From Polytrichum commune (Eukaryota > Streptophyta > Polytrichopsida > Polytrichales > Polytrichaceae): a stretch of 64,000 nt of DNA. Below, piece after piece: positions 27,431 through 40,683 of the stretch. Location of the stretch: assembly GCA_950295325.1 (NCBI GenBank), contig OX485808.1, positions 27,732,527 to 27,796,526 on the forward strand. Direction: 5' to 3'. Below the pieces are notes generated by a model that saw nothing but the letters and a program-made list of their open reading frames with translations, did no database searches and was not told the DNA's origin. Every line of letters begins with the position of its first letter. Position 1 is the first letter of the stretch. Both the position numbers and the translations under genes were made by a program.

Positions 27431-29438
27431 AGGGGCATTTGCAACTTGGATATTGTACAAACATGAGTATGAACTAGATAACCAACGGGAGTAGACTGGA
27501 TGCCAAGCAACTAGTCACCCACCTCCTTGAGTTAGTTATCCATCATGAGAGATCACTTCATGGTTTAGGTTCTTTCTGCAATTGAATTTTCAATTTGTGC
27601 CGAATGGAAATTAAAAAATAATTAATTAAAATCACTTCATGGACAAAATATGAGATTTTGTCCACGAAATTGTGCAATTATAGATGATAAATTGCAATGA
27701 GTTTTGATTACCCTTCTTCTCTTGGATGAGCGATTAGTTGTGGTACTAAGGGTTGGTTTACACACAAGCCAAGAGCCATGAACCTAAAATTGTGAGAGGC
27801 CAAATGAAGTGTTCCAAGTCTGTCCCAAGACACTTCCAAAATCATGTAGTGTGCTCATGGGCCCGCAGGTGTAGTGTGAAGTCATATGTGACCGGGGCCC
27901 TCAACAAATCCTATTCATGCAAGGTCCTCACACATGATGAAATATAATAAATCATTGATTGGGAGATTTTGGAATGCCATGGTCTCCCACTTTTGTGTTA
28001 TGCCTACCTCCAAGTGGTGGTTTATTTTAAAAGAGTCCAAGTGACCATGAGACATGATCCATTTGGTGCCATGTTGACTTTACATCCATCTTGCATTCAC
28101 CTATCAGTTGGTCCCTCAAGCGTAGTGTGAAGCGAATTTGGACTAACTCCACCTTTCCCACCAATGAGAATGCTTGAAGTGCAATGGTCACATGCCCCTA
28201 GTCTTGTGTGTGAAGTGGCCCTAAACTTATACTACTAGGATAATAGAGCCAACGCGACATCAATTTTGATTCCATTTTTGAGTCGCTTTACATGACCATA
28301 TTACTACAGTCACTTTAGTAACCATATTTGACACCTCCAATCAAACCGGTGTCATTTGGATCGTGTCACAATGATCATGATCATTTTCACACTTTTATGT
28401 GGTGAGTATGTTATAATGCATATATTTTGACACTCTATGTCATGGGACCCACTTTTTATTACTAATTTTGATTACAACTCATCTATTTCGACAACATGTG
28501 CCTCGGGACCCGCTTTCATTATTTATTTATTTTATTTTAGTAATGTGAATTTCACTGTAAAATGTTTAATATTTGAAAATACATTCATAGCAAGTAGTCA
28601 AATCTACTAATAGGTAGGGCCCAACTTGACATTCCAAGTATCTAGGGTGCTAGCTAGGAGAAGGTAGATGGCAAGGGGGCTTGAACCCATACCTCATGGA
28701 TCTCAAACCAAGCCTTAGCCATCACCTCCATGCCCATCACATGTGCACATAACAAGTGCACAATGTAGTTATTTGGTAAAGGAGCTACTCACCTATTAAT
28801 TACTGCACATCTTTACTACATGTACTTACTTCACATACCTACTATATATAGTTAATTTACATAGTTACTGCATAGAGCTACCATATACTTTGCAAAATGT
28901 TGTAGGTTGCATATGAAGTTTTTTTTAAACAAAAAACAATTATGTATACTCTTTATAGGTTTTAAGGTCTATGAATTCTTTTGGGGAATGCTTTCAAGCT
29001 ATTTGACTTGCCTGAAAGGCTAACTTCCTTAAACACTTTGCAAATTTAATGTAGGTCGCATATGAATTTATTATTTTCTGAAGAAAAAAAAGAATTTAGA
29101 CTCTTTGACCTTTACCATATTTAGATACATTTTTTGGAGATTTTTTGACATGCTTGAAAATGTGTCTTAGCTTTTAGTTCTCTGCACTATGTTAGGCTCA
29201 ACGAATGTAGCATGATCATGGGGCCAAACACCAAGGAGCTTTCAAAGTAGCCATATATGTGCATAAGTGGACAAATATTTCTATAACTGGGATGGTGGTT
29301 TCAAACACACACTTGCAATTGACACAGTGGTCATTTGGTGTAAAACTGACCATTTGGCAAATGGCTACTTCGACATGAAGGGTCATTATATCAAACGCAA
29401 ATATGTGGTAGTACCCACAATCTTAGTTATTTTACCTA
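27431..29438. other. Gene-free interval
   Basis: Short readings only. I recognise no coding or repeat family here. Confidence 0.4.
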
Positions 29439-29568
29439 CTTAGGGTTAGGTTCCCTAGTAGACCACTTGCCCGCCACATTCTAGTGGAATTGTAGATTAC
29501 GCCTAGTGGCATCTACATTTCCACTAGAATCTGGAGGGCAACCAACCTACATGGAAACTAACCCTTAG
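29439..29568. repeat. 130-bp foldback (hairpin) element
   Basis: The two halves are imperfect inverted copies. The innermost arms, 29478-29497 and 29511-29530, pair at 19 of 20 positions around a 13-base loop. Pairing continues outward through TTGCCC(G/T)CCA to the ends CTTAGGGTTAG / CTAACCCTTAG. It could be a foldback MITE or a pri-miRNA-like hairpin. There is no clear target-site duplication. Confidence 0.7.
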
Positions 29569-31060
29569 TGACACGCATCATCAGAACCATGAATCAAGAG
29601 CTCCTCTTTATCAAAATTTAGCATTGTCGAGGCGACTATTGGATTGTAAACTTCGCATTTTATCCATTCTTGAATGCCTAAATTTGCGTTCTAGATAATA
29701 TAGCAACTACATCCAGCTATTTTGGAGACCGATTCCATTTTACGCTCACCTACCTACGACTCAAGAGCCGGAAAGGACAACCACAACAAATAAAGATCTC
29801 AAAGAAACGTACATCAATTATGAGACATTGCATTACTCAAATTGCGAGGAACTTGTATGTACAATTATTGCAGTCGGGTGATAAAATAATTAATTTCTTC
29901 CATCAAGTTGATTATTGAGTTTTGCTTATAACTTTGGTCAATCATTAGGGAGATAGGGGATTATTGCATCCATCCAACATGAAATCCTTAAAATAAAAGC
30001 ATGTAGCCCAACAATCTTCCTTTTAGTTGATTTAACAATGGTATTGTCTTCAGAGACTTTGCAAGTCATTTGAGATGAATCAACCACAAACCTAGAGAGG
30101 GTTAGGTTTTGATGTTATGTGGATGACAATAAGTTCGTATGTGACAATTCCTTCTCCTTTCATTAGTGTGAGTAAGAAAAAAGTGCAATATGAGTGCGTA
30201 CCATTTCCACTCAGAAGTGGAAATGGTATGGTGATGTCACCTCGGTACCGACCTTCGTCAATTAGGTGAGATATGTGGACTTAAAACAGACAACAATTTG
30301 TTTGAAGCTCAAGTCTCTGAGGATATTAAACACATGATTAGTACAAGATAATGAATGTGTCCAAATAAAGGATGTGGTCATTTGTAGTAGCACCAAGAGG
30401 CAAGGCTACTAAGAGAAGAGAAGGTGGGCATAAACAATGGAGCGGAGTTACGACATGAGGCTACAACAAGAAAGAGGCTGTGAAGTGAAGGGAGGCGGCA
30501 ACGTCATGAGGGAGACAAAGCTACCCGTTGAGAACCCCATGGGAACACAACCGAGGCCTTGGGAACGCAACCCAAGCCGCGGGAACAGGTACCAAGACCC
30601 CCCGGTTTTAGAAACCACTCAAGACCCCTAGACTTCAATTTTAAGACTTAAGAGGATTACTTTAGAAGTAGTTAGAATAACTACATTAATTGCTAAATGT
30701 TTGTGGAAAATAGATATTAGAAGAAATTAGGGTTTGGTATTCTAAAATATACTAATTATACTAAATATATGATAGGTAGACATTGAAAGTCTATTTTTAG
30801 TTAATCCAATAATTAAAGACAATTAGGGTAGAAATTAGATGTTGAACACTATATAAAGGGGAGAGCTTAGAGACCATACAACACTTCATTTGGCCCCGCA
30901 CTTTTTACATGAAGTGTCTCAATGCCACCTCAAAAATTTGCTAACTTCATATTGCTACCTTCGGGATGATAATTTTACTTGCCACTTAAGGCACTTTACT
31001 TGTTACTTGCTACTTGGGATGTTTTACTTGTAACTCGAGGGGTTAAGATTTTCATTTAGG
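29569..31060. other. Gene-free interval with a short hairpin and a TATA-like motif
   Basis: It holds a perfect 13-bp-stem hairpin (30199-30228). A TATATAAA motif at 30850-30857 is followed by an inverted pair ACACTTCAT (30881-30889) / ATGAAGTGT (30909-30917). This may be a decayed LTR promoter, but no gene follows. The open reading 30437-30631 is charged and resembles nothing known. Confidence 0.4.
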
Positions 31061-31240
31061 AATTCAAAGACGACGTATCGTGAAAATGGATCAACCAGAT
31101 CAATTACTAAAATACTTGAGAGTTCCTGAGGCAAAGTGAGAATTGATCAACCGGATCAATTAACTTAGTAATTCAAATACTTGAATATTCCCGAGACTTG
31201 TGAGAATTGATCAACTAGATCAATTAAATTTAGGAATTGA
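31060..31240. repeat. Short tandem repeat, about 60 bp, with GATCAA/TTGATC palindromes
   Basis: About two and a half copies of a unit that includes GAATTGATCAACCGGATCAA, then AATACTTGA and a CC(C)GAGAC(T)TGTGAGA phrase. Copies begin near 31081, 31139 and 31202. Each has the inverted pair TTGATC-n5-GATCAA. Confidence 0.65.
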
Positions 31241-34200
31241 GAAAATTGAAACACTTTAAGGAAATTGAATGTGGTTCAAGATCTTTGAGACGGAAGGACC
31301 TAAAGACTTCAGACTCAACCAACTTGAAGACCCTTGAGACTAAGGGAAACAAAGTAGAAGTTAGGGAAACCAAACAAAAAGAATTACCAAGTACTTGGGA
31401 ATATCGAACCAAGTACTTCAAGGTAGAAATACCAACAAGGGTACTTGGAGATATCGAAAAGACTTAAGAGTTGGTACAAGGACATGGAAAATCAAAAGTT
31501 AGGAAAACACCAAACTTAGTGAAGGCTTGAAATTACGCCAGGCACGATAAAAGAGAAAAGTGTAGGAACTTTGCAAGAGAGCAACTCATGAAATGATAGA
31601 ATGATTTCCAAATCTTCTACTTAGCTATGACTTGTCGTCCAACGAAGCACTTCCCAACTAACATCGGAGTTGATACATCAAGGTACTTAAGAATGACGGA
31701 TGGAATCAAGTTGGAATGTATGGGAGCCATCATTCGAGAATAGGGTATACAAGGCGAAGGAGCTTCATGAGAGGCCATTAAGTAGGCCAAATCATACATC
31801 ATCTCGCCCATGATTATAAATTAGGATTTCACATCATAAAGTGTTTCATACCAATCTAGGTAGATTTGGTATAATCAAATAGGGAAACATTCCAATTACA
31901 ATTGTGAAGATTTTGAAACTTTGATCAAGCACAATTGGAATAGGATTGAATGGATGTTGAAATAAGCCATTCAAACCATGAAATGAATAAGAGTATCCAC
32001 CCATGATACTAGGCATTGTAAGTGATGTGGAAGTAGGAACATGTTCTACTCCAAAGATTCTTAACCTGGACGTTAGAGTTTTAGGGGAACATGAACTTGT
32101 AAGACATGGACATCTACCCCGTAAGGGAACCCTGAGTGTACAAAGAACTTTTGAAATTAATAAGATATGTGAGTACTAGATTCTCAAAGGATTAAGAACT
32201 ACAAGCTTTTCCTTGGTGAATACACTTGGGTAATCTTAGAGCTTGAGAAGTTTAAAACATACCTTGAAGAGATTATACCACATCAAGACTACCAACCAAC
32301 ATGAAACTAAGCACCAATGTTGACATGTATATATCCACCTTCAAAAAATTAGAATTATGAGCAAACTAATTTTGATAGGAGTAATGTTCATGTAAATCGG
32401 TCAGCAGCAGGTTATACCGTCTAAGGTTGAGGGTTGAAGGTGACCTCAACATCATTTATCCCATAAATGTTGAAGTTCATATAAATATATTATATGTTAT
32501 TAAATTGGAGATTGCCTATACTCTCAAAGAATGAAATAGGCCTCCTTAATCTTGTGTTGATTAGATACCTATTAAGCCTATCATAGTAGACATATTGTAA
32601 GCACGTAGCTCAATCTTTTTTGGACAATTTTTTAGACAAGGTCCATGCTTAGATCCACTCCTAGCCACACACCACTATGAATTCTAAGGTTTCCTATGAA
32701 AATAAGTCATCAAAGATACATGATGGCTTTAATGTAGTTTTTTGGGAGTGCATAGTTGAACCTCCAATTTTCCACTTCGTAAAACATGTGCTACAAGGGT
32801 GAAGGTATTTCCAAAAAAAACTATTCATTAAGAACATATTGTGCCATAAAATATTGTTGTAATCAACGTATCCATCATGTTACTTCATGAAATTGTATCC
32901 TTATTGCGACCCACACCAATCACTAAATGACCAAACTATCATAGAGGTTTCTATAATCCAATTCAATTGAATTACTTTCCTCTCAAGTTTTGACACATGT
33001 CGTTCCTAGATCAATTGAGAATCACTTCGATCCCAATTGGAAATCACCCATGCATTAGTCAAGATGTTCAAGAATAAGACCCTCCACATTCTTTGTGAGA
33101 GTTAATTTAAGTACATACTATAGGTGAAACATGGATGCACCATGCTATTGCCTTCTCCAAGTAGGTAGTGTATGTATAAGAGGATCATCTTTACACCTTC
33201 TACTTACATGTTCTCAAATCTATATCACATGGTGAAAGGGTTGGAACGTCTACGCATAGTTGCTATCATGTGGTGAATAATTGTGTCATAGGTTTTGGAT
33301 GAAATTGATGTCACCTTTCCATTTCTCAACAAAGTTATTAGCGAAAATTGGCATGATTGCAACTAACTATTTGAGGATGTGAGGATTTGCAACATTGTAC
33401 CTTTTAATGGCGATCCAATTATACAAAATGTAGAGTTTCATTCTATAAGGAATGAGTTGCAACAAGATGGAGGTAGAAAGTAGCAAACCGGGCACAACAA
33501 TGCCACAAACCTGGGGTGTGGACTCTTCATTGGAACCCTAAATGATGTGCATGGGTCACTATGAAGTTGAATCTTCTATATACGAGAAGTTTATGGATGG
33601 AAAAGAATGTATATGTATAAGAAACAAGCTAGAAAATGGGCTCATGTAAATATACCAAGCTTTTCAATTGAATGTGATTAATGCCTCCACTACATGTACA
33701 AAACATAAATCATGAATTAAATTTAACTTTATTACATGTAAAATGCATGTTCACTCTCTAATGAGAAAGCCATTAATTTTTTTTTAATTCATAGCGTGTT
33801 ACTCAGTAATTGCATCAAACAAACAAAGGCAAAGGCACAATTTCAGCCATGATTCTAGCCCTTCGCTCTCACAATATGCCATCTTACGCTTGAAGAATGG
33901 GTTTGTACACTCAAAACTTTCAAATTAGGCCCTTAAGACATAAAATGCACCCCTAATGTACTCAACTTATGCCCTTGTTCAATGAAGTTTTTTTTTTTTG
34001 AAAAAAATAAAAATAAAAATCTCAAATGAAACCTTTTGGTCCTTTTATGCCTCAATTTGCTCAAGTTTCACATTCTTATTCTTCTCAAAATGTTGGTATG
34101 TAAGTCAAACCCTAGTGCTCTTAAACGAGTCGTCCTTCTCTCAAACTAGGGGCACCGGGGGATCACACCTCCTTACATTTTGTAACCACGTGCGATAATG

Positions 34201-36198
34201 AGGTATTTTATGGGGGGATATTTATGCACCTCTCAATATTTTTTTCCTCCCTATTTGTAGATATAAAGCTACTTTGACATATCTTTTAGCACCCTATATT
34301 TATTTATAATTATTTAGAGAGGCTATTTTTTGGCACCATATTTTTTTAATAAATCGTACAAGTACCAAATAGTGGACGGAATACTATAGCATTGCAAAAT
34401 CGACTATGTTAGCAACAAACATTCCATACCTTCCATCTTGTCATTCAATTGGTTTTAATTAGTTATACCAATGCTAAATCATTTAAAGTCCCATTCAAAA
34501 CACAACCAATAGCACTTGAATACTAGTTAAAATATGACCAATAAACATGGAGATAACAAAATGTACAAGCTAACATAAACAAGTTGTAAACGCGGATAGA
34601 ACAAAACAAGAAATACAATCAATTATCACAAGACATGAAAATTTGCACAACTATATATTCAAAAACAAAAGATTGCATTCAAATGAAAGAAAGCTAAATA
34701 CAAAAATTGAAAACATTTACTTTAATTGTGTTCACAAACACATTCAACCTTGTACCAAATATTTACAATGTGGAGGGTTAGGATAAAACTATGCACCCTC
34801 CAATAGATGTTAAGTTACATGTCAATATCCTCTACAATGTCTTGATAAGATTAAAAAATTTGGAGAGGTTTAACACTAATGATAACGAATAACTAAAACT
34901 AATTATTGGCATGAGGCGGACAACCTTCAAAGTTTCTAACCACTCCAACACGTCTTCCTCCAAGGCAAAGTGCAATCCTCCGAGTCTACCATGGTGAGGT
35001 TGTCAAATGTTGTAGCACACCGATCAATCATCTATAAAAGGTTGTTATAACAAAAGGGCAATCAATAGAATGTTGGCATATTGGACACTATTAGCAAAAC
35101 AAGTAAGAGCAACAACAAAAACTGATGAAGAATGAACCACAAGTCAATCTTAATTCTCATAATTTCATGGCTTAAAAACTAGGTTTTAAATTTAGAAAAT
35201 TGAAGATGCTCAATCAAAAATCTATTCAAGACCTAATAATAAAAAAATGTACAAATTTAAATTTTTAAAATACATAATACCTAACTTCCTCCGAATTTGG
35301 ATTGAGAGTTAACTCATCATCTTCATGCATTTGAAAAGACAAATACATGCTTATCACTTCAACCATCCAATGCTCATTAATAAATGATATCTTTGAATGA
35401 AGCAAGAGAATTTCATACATTAAATAATGCGGACTAATTTAGAAAATATATTCTATAACAATCATTTATAATTTGTACACTAGAAAAGAAAATTAGTTAT
35501 TTTGTGCTATGGATATAGGGTCATGTGAGCCCAAAATGGTGTTCACATGTGTTCTTAATTCTTTGAAATCATTAGAAGTTATATTTTGATGTTTTATGAT
35601 TATTCATAAAAATATAAAAAGAATGAAGCTTGAATGAAGTTATGTTTAGACCTTATGCTCGTGTGGAGTAGTAGATTAGAAGTTTAGGGGTGCGAAGAAA
35701 GTTCTTTAGTTAGGTGAGCGTAGTGCGTAGTAAACCAAGGGTAGCTCCTTGAGTTAAATGTTTGAATTAGGATCTATGTTGTTGGTTTACGAGTTGAAGG
35801 CTTAAAGGATAGGATGAGAGCCTATAAAGTAGCAAAGGATCAAAAGGCTTATCTTGAGCCTTGGGGGTGCTCACCTACTCCCTTTCACCTCACTATATAA
35901 TCTTCACTCTCTCGTCTCTCTCTCTCTTTCCTTCGTGCTCCTTGGCACCCCACGTGTTATAAGTGTGGGTGTGGGAAGCAAGAACGGAGCACATGTGCGT
36001 GTAAGATCTCAAGGTGAAGAACCAAGACTAATTCGCCTTGAAGTTAGTTTGACATTTGTTAGGAGTAGTCTTTGGTTGAGGCATTTAGAGCTTAGCTTGT
36101 TGTATGTGACTTATAGAATTTAGATTCATGATATTTAGATTTATAGTGTTTGGAATCATGGCATTTAGAATTGTAGCATCCACATTCATGTTGAGTTT
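31241..36198. other. Gene-free, decayed repetitive interval
   Basis: No gene is recognised. The minus-strand reading 31811-31617 contains SHEAPSPCIPYSRMM, a pattern seen in some decayed plant transposon or gag-like proteins, but this is weak. 31237-31467 is an open reading built of threonine/lysine/glutamate phrases that continues the repeat before it. 33900-35500 is AT-rich and unassigned. 35854-36123 is open but unlike any family I know. Confidence 0.4.
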
Positions 36199-36955
36199 AA
36201 ACCTTGCAAGGCTTGGGGCAAGGCCATTTAGATTTAGCTGTTGGTTTAAAGGCTAAGGCCAGTTACATTTAGTTGCTGGTTTGAGGCGAGAGCCAGTTAC
36301 ATTTAGTTGCTGGTTCGAGGCTAAGGCCAGTTACATTCAACTACTGGTTTAAGGCTAAGGCCAGTTACATTCAACTACTGGTTTAAGGCTAAGGCCAGTT
36401 ACATTTGGTTGCTGGTTTAAAGGCTGAGGCCAGTTACATTCAGCTGCTGGTTTAAAGGCGAAGGCCAGTTACATTTAGTTGCTGGTTTAAAGGCTGAGGC
36501 CAGTACATTCAACTGTTGGTTCAAGGCTAAGGCCATTAGATTTAGCTGCTGGCTTGAGGCTAAGGCCAGTTACATTCAACTATTGGTTTAAGGTTAAGGC
36601 CAGTTACATTTAGCTGCTGGTTTAAGGGCGAAGGCTAGTTACATTCAACTGCTGGTTCAAGGCTAAGGCCATTAGATTTAGCTGCTGGTTCGAGGCTAAG
36701 GCCAGTTACATTCAACTGTTGGTTCAAGGCTAAGGCCATTAGATTTAGCTGATGGCTTGAGGCTAAGGCCAGCTAGTTACATTCAACTGTTGGTTTAAGG
36801 CTAAGGCCAGTTACATTTAGCTGTTGGTTTTAGAGGCTAAGGCCAGTTACATTCAACTACTGGTTTAGGGCGAAGGCCAGTTACATTTAACTGTTGGTTT
36901 GAGGCTAAGGCCATTAGATTTAGCTGCTGGTTTGAGGCGAAGGCCAGATAGGCCT
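36199..36955. repeat. 34-bp minisatellite, about 22 copies
   Basis: A head-to-tail array of a unit of the form GGCCAGTTACATT, (C/T)A(A/G)(C/T)T(A/G)CTGG, TTTAAGGCTAA. Unit length is mostly 34-36 bp. Two variants mix along the array: GCCAGTTACATTCAACT and GCCATTAGATTTAGCT. The unit is not a multiple of three and contains stops, so it is non-coding. Confidence 0.9.
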
Positions 36956-39419
36956 AATTGCTGGGTAGAGTGGAGGATATTTAATTAGACTAATTAGTTA
37001 GGCTAGATGGTTAGGCTAGTTGGGTCAAGCTAGTTGGTTTAGTAATTGCATTATGAGATGAGTTGGGGAAGGATTTATAAGGGACTTGTGGAAGAGGAGG
37101 CAATGGTAAGTTATACAAGTGTTTTTCAACACTTGTATTAAAACTTATGTGCCTCATGGAATTAATACGTCATAGCCTCAACGAGGGGTCATGCACTAGT
37201 GAAGAATCGACAGCCAGAACCAAACTTGCAAGGGGGAAATCATTGAAGGCATGCTTGGCAAAGGCGGAGGGGTAGACTCTGGAAAAAACCAAGGATGTAC
37301 GTACGCACGAGGTTCACTCTAATAAAATGTCATGATTCAAATTAAGTTAAAAGCTCAACAAGGTAAAACGTACATCCCATGTTACCACAAGTTGTTATGT
37401 TACACATGTGATCTCCAAACCTATTACCTAGACTAGGACGCTTAAGGGTGATGGGTTTAGCCTCACAGGTCACAACCAATATCCTACATCGCTATCACTT
37501 TCATGTAGATTTATCAACAAACTCATTCAAGGAATTCTCATCAACCAGATCAAGCTCAAAGATATCCCTCTTTACATCAAATGACATAGTCACTGTGCAA
37601 ATTATGCTATCTACATCAACCCAAATAGAAACCAAGTGGTCAGATTTGAATTTGAAGTGTCCAGGGACTTTTCTAAAATAATTAAGATAGACCATAAAAT
37701 TGGTTCTGGCAATACTTATTTATTTACCTTTGTTCACCTCCTGATTAAGACATTCAATGGGATGCCTGCAACTTCCCCACCTTGTACCTACCTTCCGTCT
37801 CATTTTTGAACTCGTCATATACACCATGTGCCCTGGTCAACTCCATTAAGGACACATGTAGGTTGCATATTTTTGGAAGGTCTTCTCCTAGTCCTCTTAA
37901 CAACTGATTTAACCGTAGATGAGATAATTGTCGTACTGCTCTGCATAAAATACACTCCACAATCCATCTCAAGACCCAACATTCTCTCTGTAGAAGATGA
38001 AGCATTGATGTAATCATCAACATCTCATCTTTCTACGCTCACATTCAGATCTTGTAACTCTTCATTTTTCTACATCCCACATTCAGGAGGGCGTCGGAAA
38101 TCAATAGTATGTCGTAATAAACGGACAATGGAAGGGAAAAATCAAAGAGGTGGAGTTTGAAATCGACTTTTATTGCACGAGAGCGGAGCAAGCCGAATCT
38201 TCGGTGCTTGTGAAACACCCTGTGTGAATGCTATGGAGCAAAGAATAAAGCTCCAAAAAATATGTCTTACCTACTGCTTTCGCGCCACTATGCTTGCCCA
38301 AACCTTAAGCAAGCCCAAGGGCCATTGAGAAGTCACAACATTCCTTCCCCAAACAAAATCCACAACAATTCCCTCCATACTAATGCATTTTGTTCAAATT
38401 TGGACATAATTTTAACAATATTCATCCAAGTAGTCAAATCCATATTATTTTATTGATCCTACTACATACATTTGGGGGGATCCAATATCTATGACCCTAT
38501 TTTTTTCTACTAATTACTAAAATCAAGGATTTATTCACCACCTTATTTTACATATAATCATGTAGGGGACATATTTCCAATGCTATGGTAGATCTAACAA
38601 ACTTATAAAATTTACCCTCAACGAATTAAATTGACCCTATGTTTTATCTCACGTGGTTTCTAAAATTCCGATAGTCACCTCCCCGAGACTAGGGGTGGGC
38701 ACTGGCGAAAATGTAGAAAACCACATGCGAGAAAATGTAGGGTGGATTTTATTCAAGACACATAATTTTTACATTTTTCTTAGATATACAATAGCATCCT
38801 CTAAATGTGAGATTGGGAATTGTATATAATGTACGGTGTGGTTTAAGTTGTGATTTATTTATATATTTATTTAGATGTAAAGCAACATATATATAATTGA
38901 GTTTAAATCTTATTTATTTATAGGTTCAACATAAATCATATGCCATTAGTGCCATTGGATGAGAAATAAACAAAATGTATGTGAATATGTGAATGGGTTT
39001 GTTGAAAAATACCGTCATCCGGCAATGGAAGGGTTGGCTGGTTTATTTAGGGTTTCCTGGGGGGTTCAAGAATTAGTATACTAAATTTTAGAGTATGATG
39101 GTTGTATGTGTGTAATGTGCAGAGTAATATCTACACAATGTAATGTATGCATAGTGTATTATGTGCATATTGTTCACACGAAATTTATATTATTTATAAA
39201 TAAGATAGGGTGATTATAATTATGCGACTCTAAAATGTATATATAATGATAGGGTGTTAGAAAATACCCAACAATAGGAATTTAGTTACTTACAGGGTGG
39301 AAAATATTCAACGAAGGAAGGTAAATACCCCCACCCCCCAATTAAATAGGGGGTTCTCGCATGTGTATACATTAATCAAGTGTAGGTGCACCCCCGTGCT
39401 CTCAAAATACGCTCTAGTA
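36956..39419. other. Gene-free interval, possible LTR-retrotransposon remnant
   Basis: No gene is seen. Near 38330-38348, GTCACAACATTCCTTCCCC reads on the minus strand as a purine tract followed by TGTTGTGAC, the arrangement of a polypurine tract and LTR start. I could not find the other LTR border or any coding domain. The readings 37448-37695 and 37754-38023 have no known motif. Confidence 0.35.
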
Positions 39420-39990
39420 CCTCAACATCTTAAATAAAACACTACTACCCTCAAATCAAAGAAGTTTGATGTACTTGAGGTCAAATGAGAACCTCACAAT
39501 TAAGCCTTACAACACTTAAGAGAATCAAGTCATATGCTTTTGAAGTCTAAACACCTTCAAACCTCTCAAATAAGCCTTTCAACACTCAAACCTCCTATAT
39601 AAGCCCTTAAACACTCAAAATATTTAAATCAAATTCTTTTATGGTCTAAACATTTCCAAACCTGTCAACACTCAAGCCTCCTGTATAATCCTTTAAAGAC
39701 TCAAAACACACTTAATTCATATGTTTTCGAAGACTAAACACCTCCAAACCTCTTAACACTCCTGCTTCTCAACTCTCAAGTTTCCTATATAACCCCTTAA
39801 ATACTCAAATCACTCAAGCCCTATACTTTTGAATTCTAAACACCTCCAAACCTTTCAATTGATCCTCTCAACACTCAAGGCTCACATGTCATATGCTCTT
39901 GGAGTCTAAACACCTCCAATGATCTCCAACAAGGCCCTCCAACAAGGCTCTCAACACTCAAGACACTAAAGTCAAATGCGCTCCAACTTT
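39420..39990. repeat. Degenerate tandem repeat, unit roughly 70-100 bp
   Basis: The phrase TCTAAACACCTCCAAACCT recurs with changes near 39546, 39645, 39731, 39833 and 39905. It is followed each time by variants of TCAACACTCAA and CCTATATAAGCCC. Spacing varies because of indels. The sense of the array is A/C-rich. Confidence 0.65.
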
Positions 39991-40476
39991 GAATACCTCC
40001 AACACTCTAAAACCAATGCAAATGCCTTCAAACCATTTAAGTCAACACTCTTTGTATCAAACATACATTCAAGCCTACACAAAAGACATATGAAAAATGC
40101 TTGGAATGAGATGGTGTCCTCCACCCCTTGCCTTGCCCTTTATTGCTCATTTTCAACTCGGTTCATACAAACAATATGGGATAACTCTTCTCCCTCTATG
40201 GACCAACCTTATAGGCTTATTACAACCTTAATCCTTCTAGTATTACATTTCTATGACTACAAACAATTTAATGTTCCACCTTCACTCCCATCCTTAGCAC
40301 CAACTCAGTTGAGCAATGAGAGAGAATCATCCAAAGATTGAATGATTCCTCAAACAATCCTAAGTTGGCATCTACAAAGCACAAAGTAAAATTTGAACAT
40401 GTCATGGTTTGAAGTCCGGTCCACAAATCTAGTAATTGATATTCTCTTTGCATTGCAACAACTTTCAGTTAACACA
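39991..40476. other. Gene-free interval
   Basis: A 121-codon reading (39976-40341) continues out of the tandem repeat. It shows no recognisable family features, so I do not call it a gene. Confidence 0.35.
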
Positions 40477-40683
40477 TCATGGTATTGTAGTGAGCAACCT
40501 ACTCTCATAAACACACATAAGGTTATGTAGTAAGAAAGTTTCATGATACTCGGTGTTGAAATTATCACATTGTAAGAGTGAGTTTATGTGACTATCGATG
40601 ACAAAACTATCCCTTTTTCTGGGGCTCTTGTAATTCTTGATTAGAATCCGTACCACAAGTACCACTACAAACAATAACAACAT
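40477..40683 (-). CDS. Short ORF of unknown function, duplicate 1 (68 aa)
   Basis: I do not recognise a family. The predicted peptide starts with a hydrophobic stretch MLLLFVVVLVVRILI, which could be a signal sequence or membrane anchor. It continues with a charged segment (KNYKSPRKRDSFVIDSHINS) and one Cys in LLQCD. A relative lies at 41526-41732 with R-I-K-x-Y-x-S-P-x-x-R-D-x-F-x-I-x-S-H-I-N conserved. Similarity continues into the flanking non-coding DNA (to about 40880), so the pair comes from a segmental duplication about 1.05 kb apart. It may be a real small gene, an exon of a larger one, or part of an unknown repeat. Confidence 0.3.
   Translation of the reverse strand: MLLLFVVVLVVRILIKNYKSPRKRDSFVIDSHINSLLQCDNFNTEYHETFLLHNLMCVYESRLLTTIP

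Noticed and set aside
34140-34200. CACCGGGGGATCAC and CCACGTGCGA, resembling the left end of the hAT-like MITE
   Set aside because: No matching right end or 8-bp duplication was found downstream.
38680-38740. AGTCACCTCCCCG and CCACATGCGAG, resembling MITE ends
   Set aside because: Order and orientation do not give a pair of ends.
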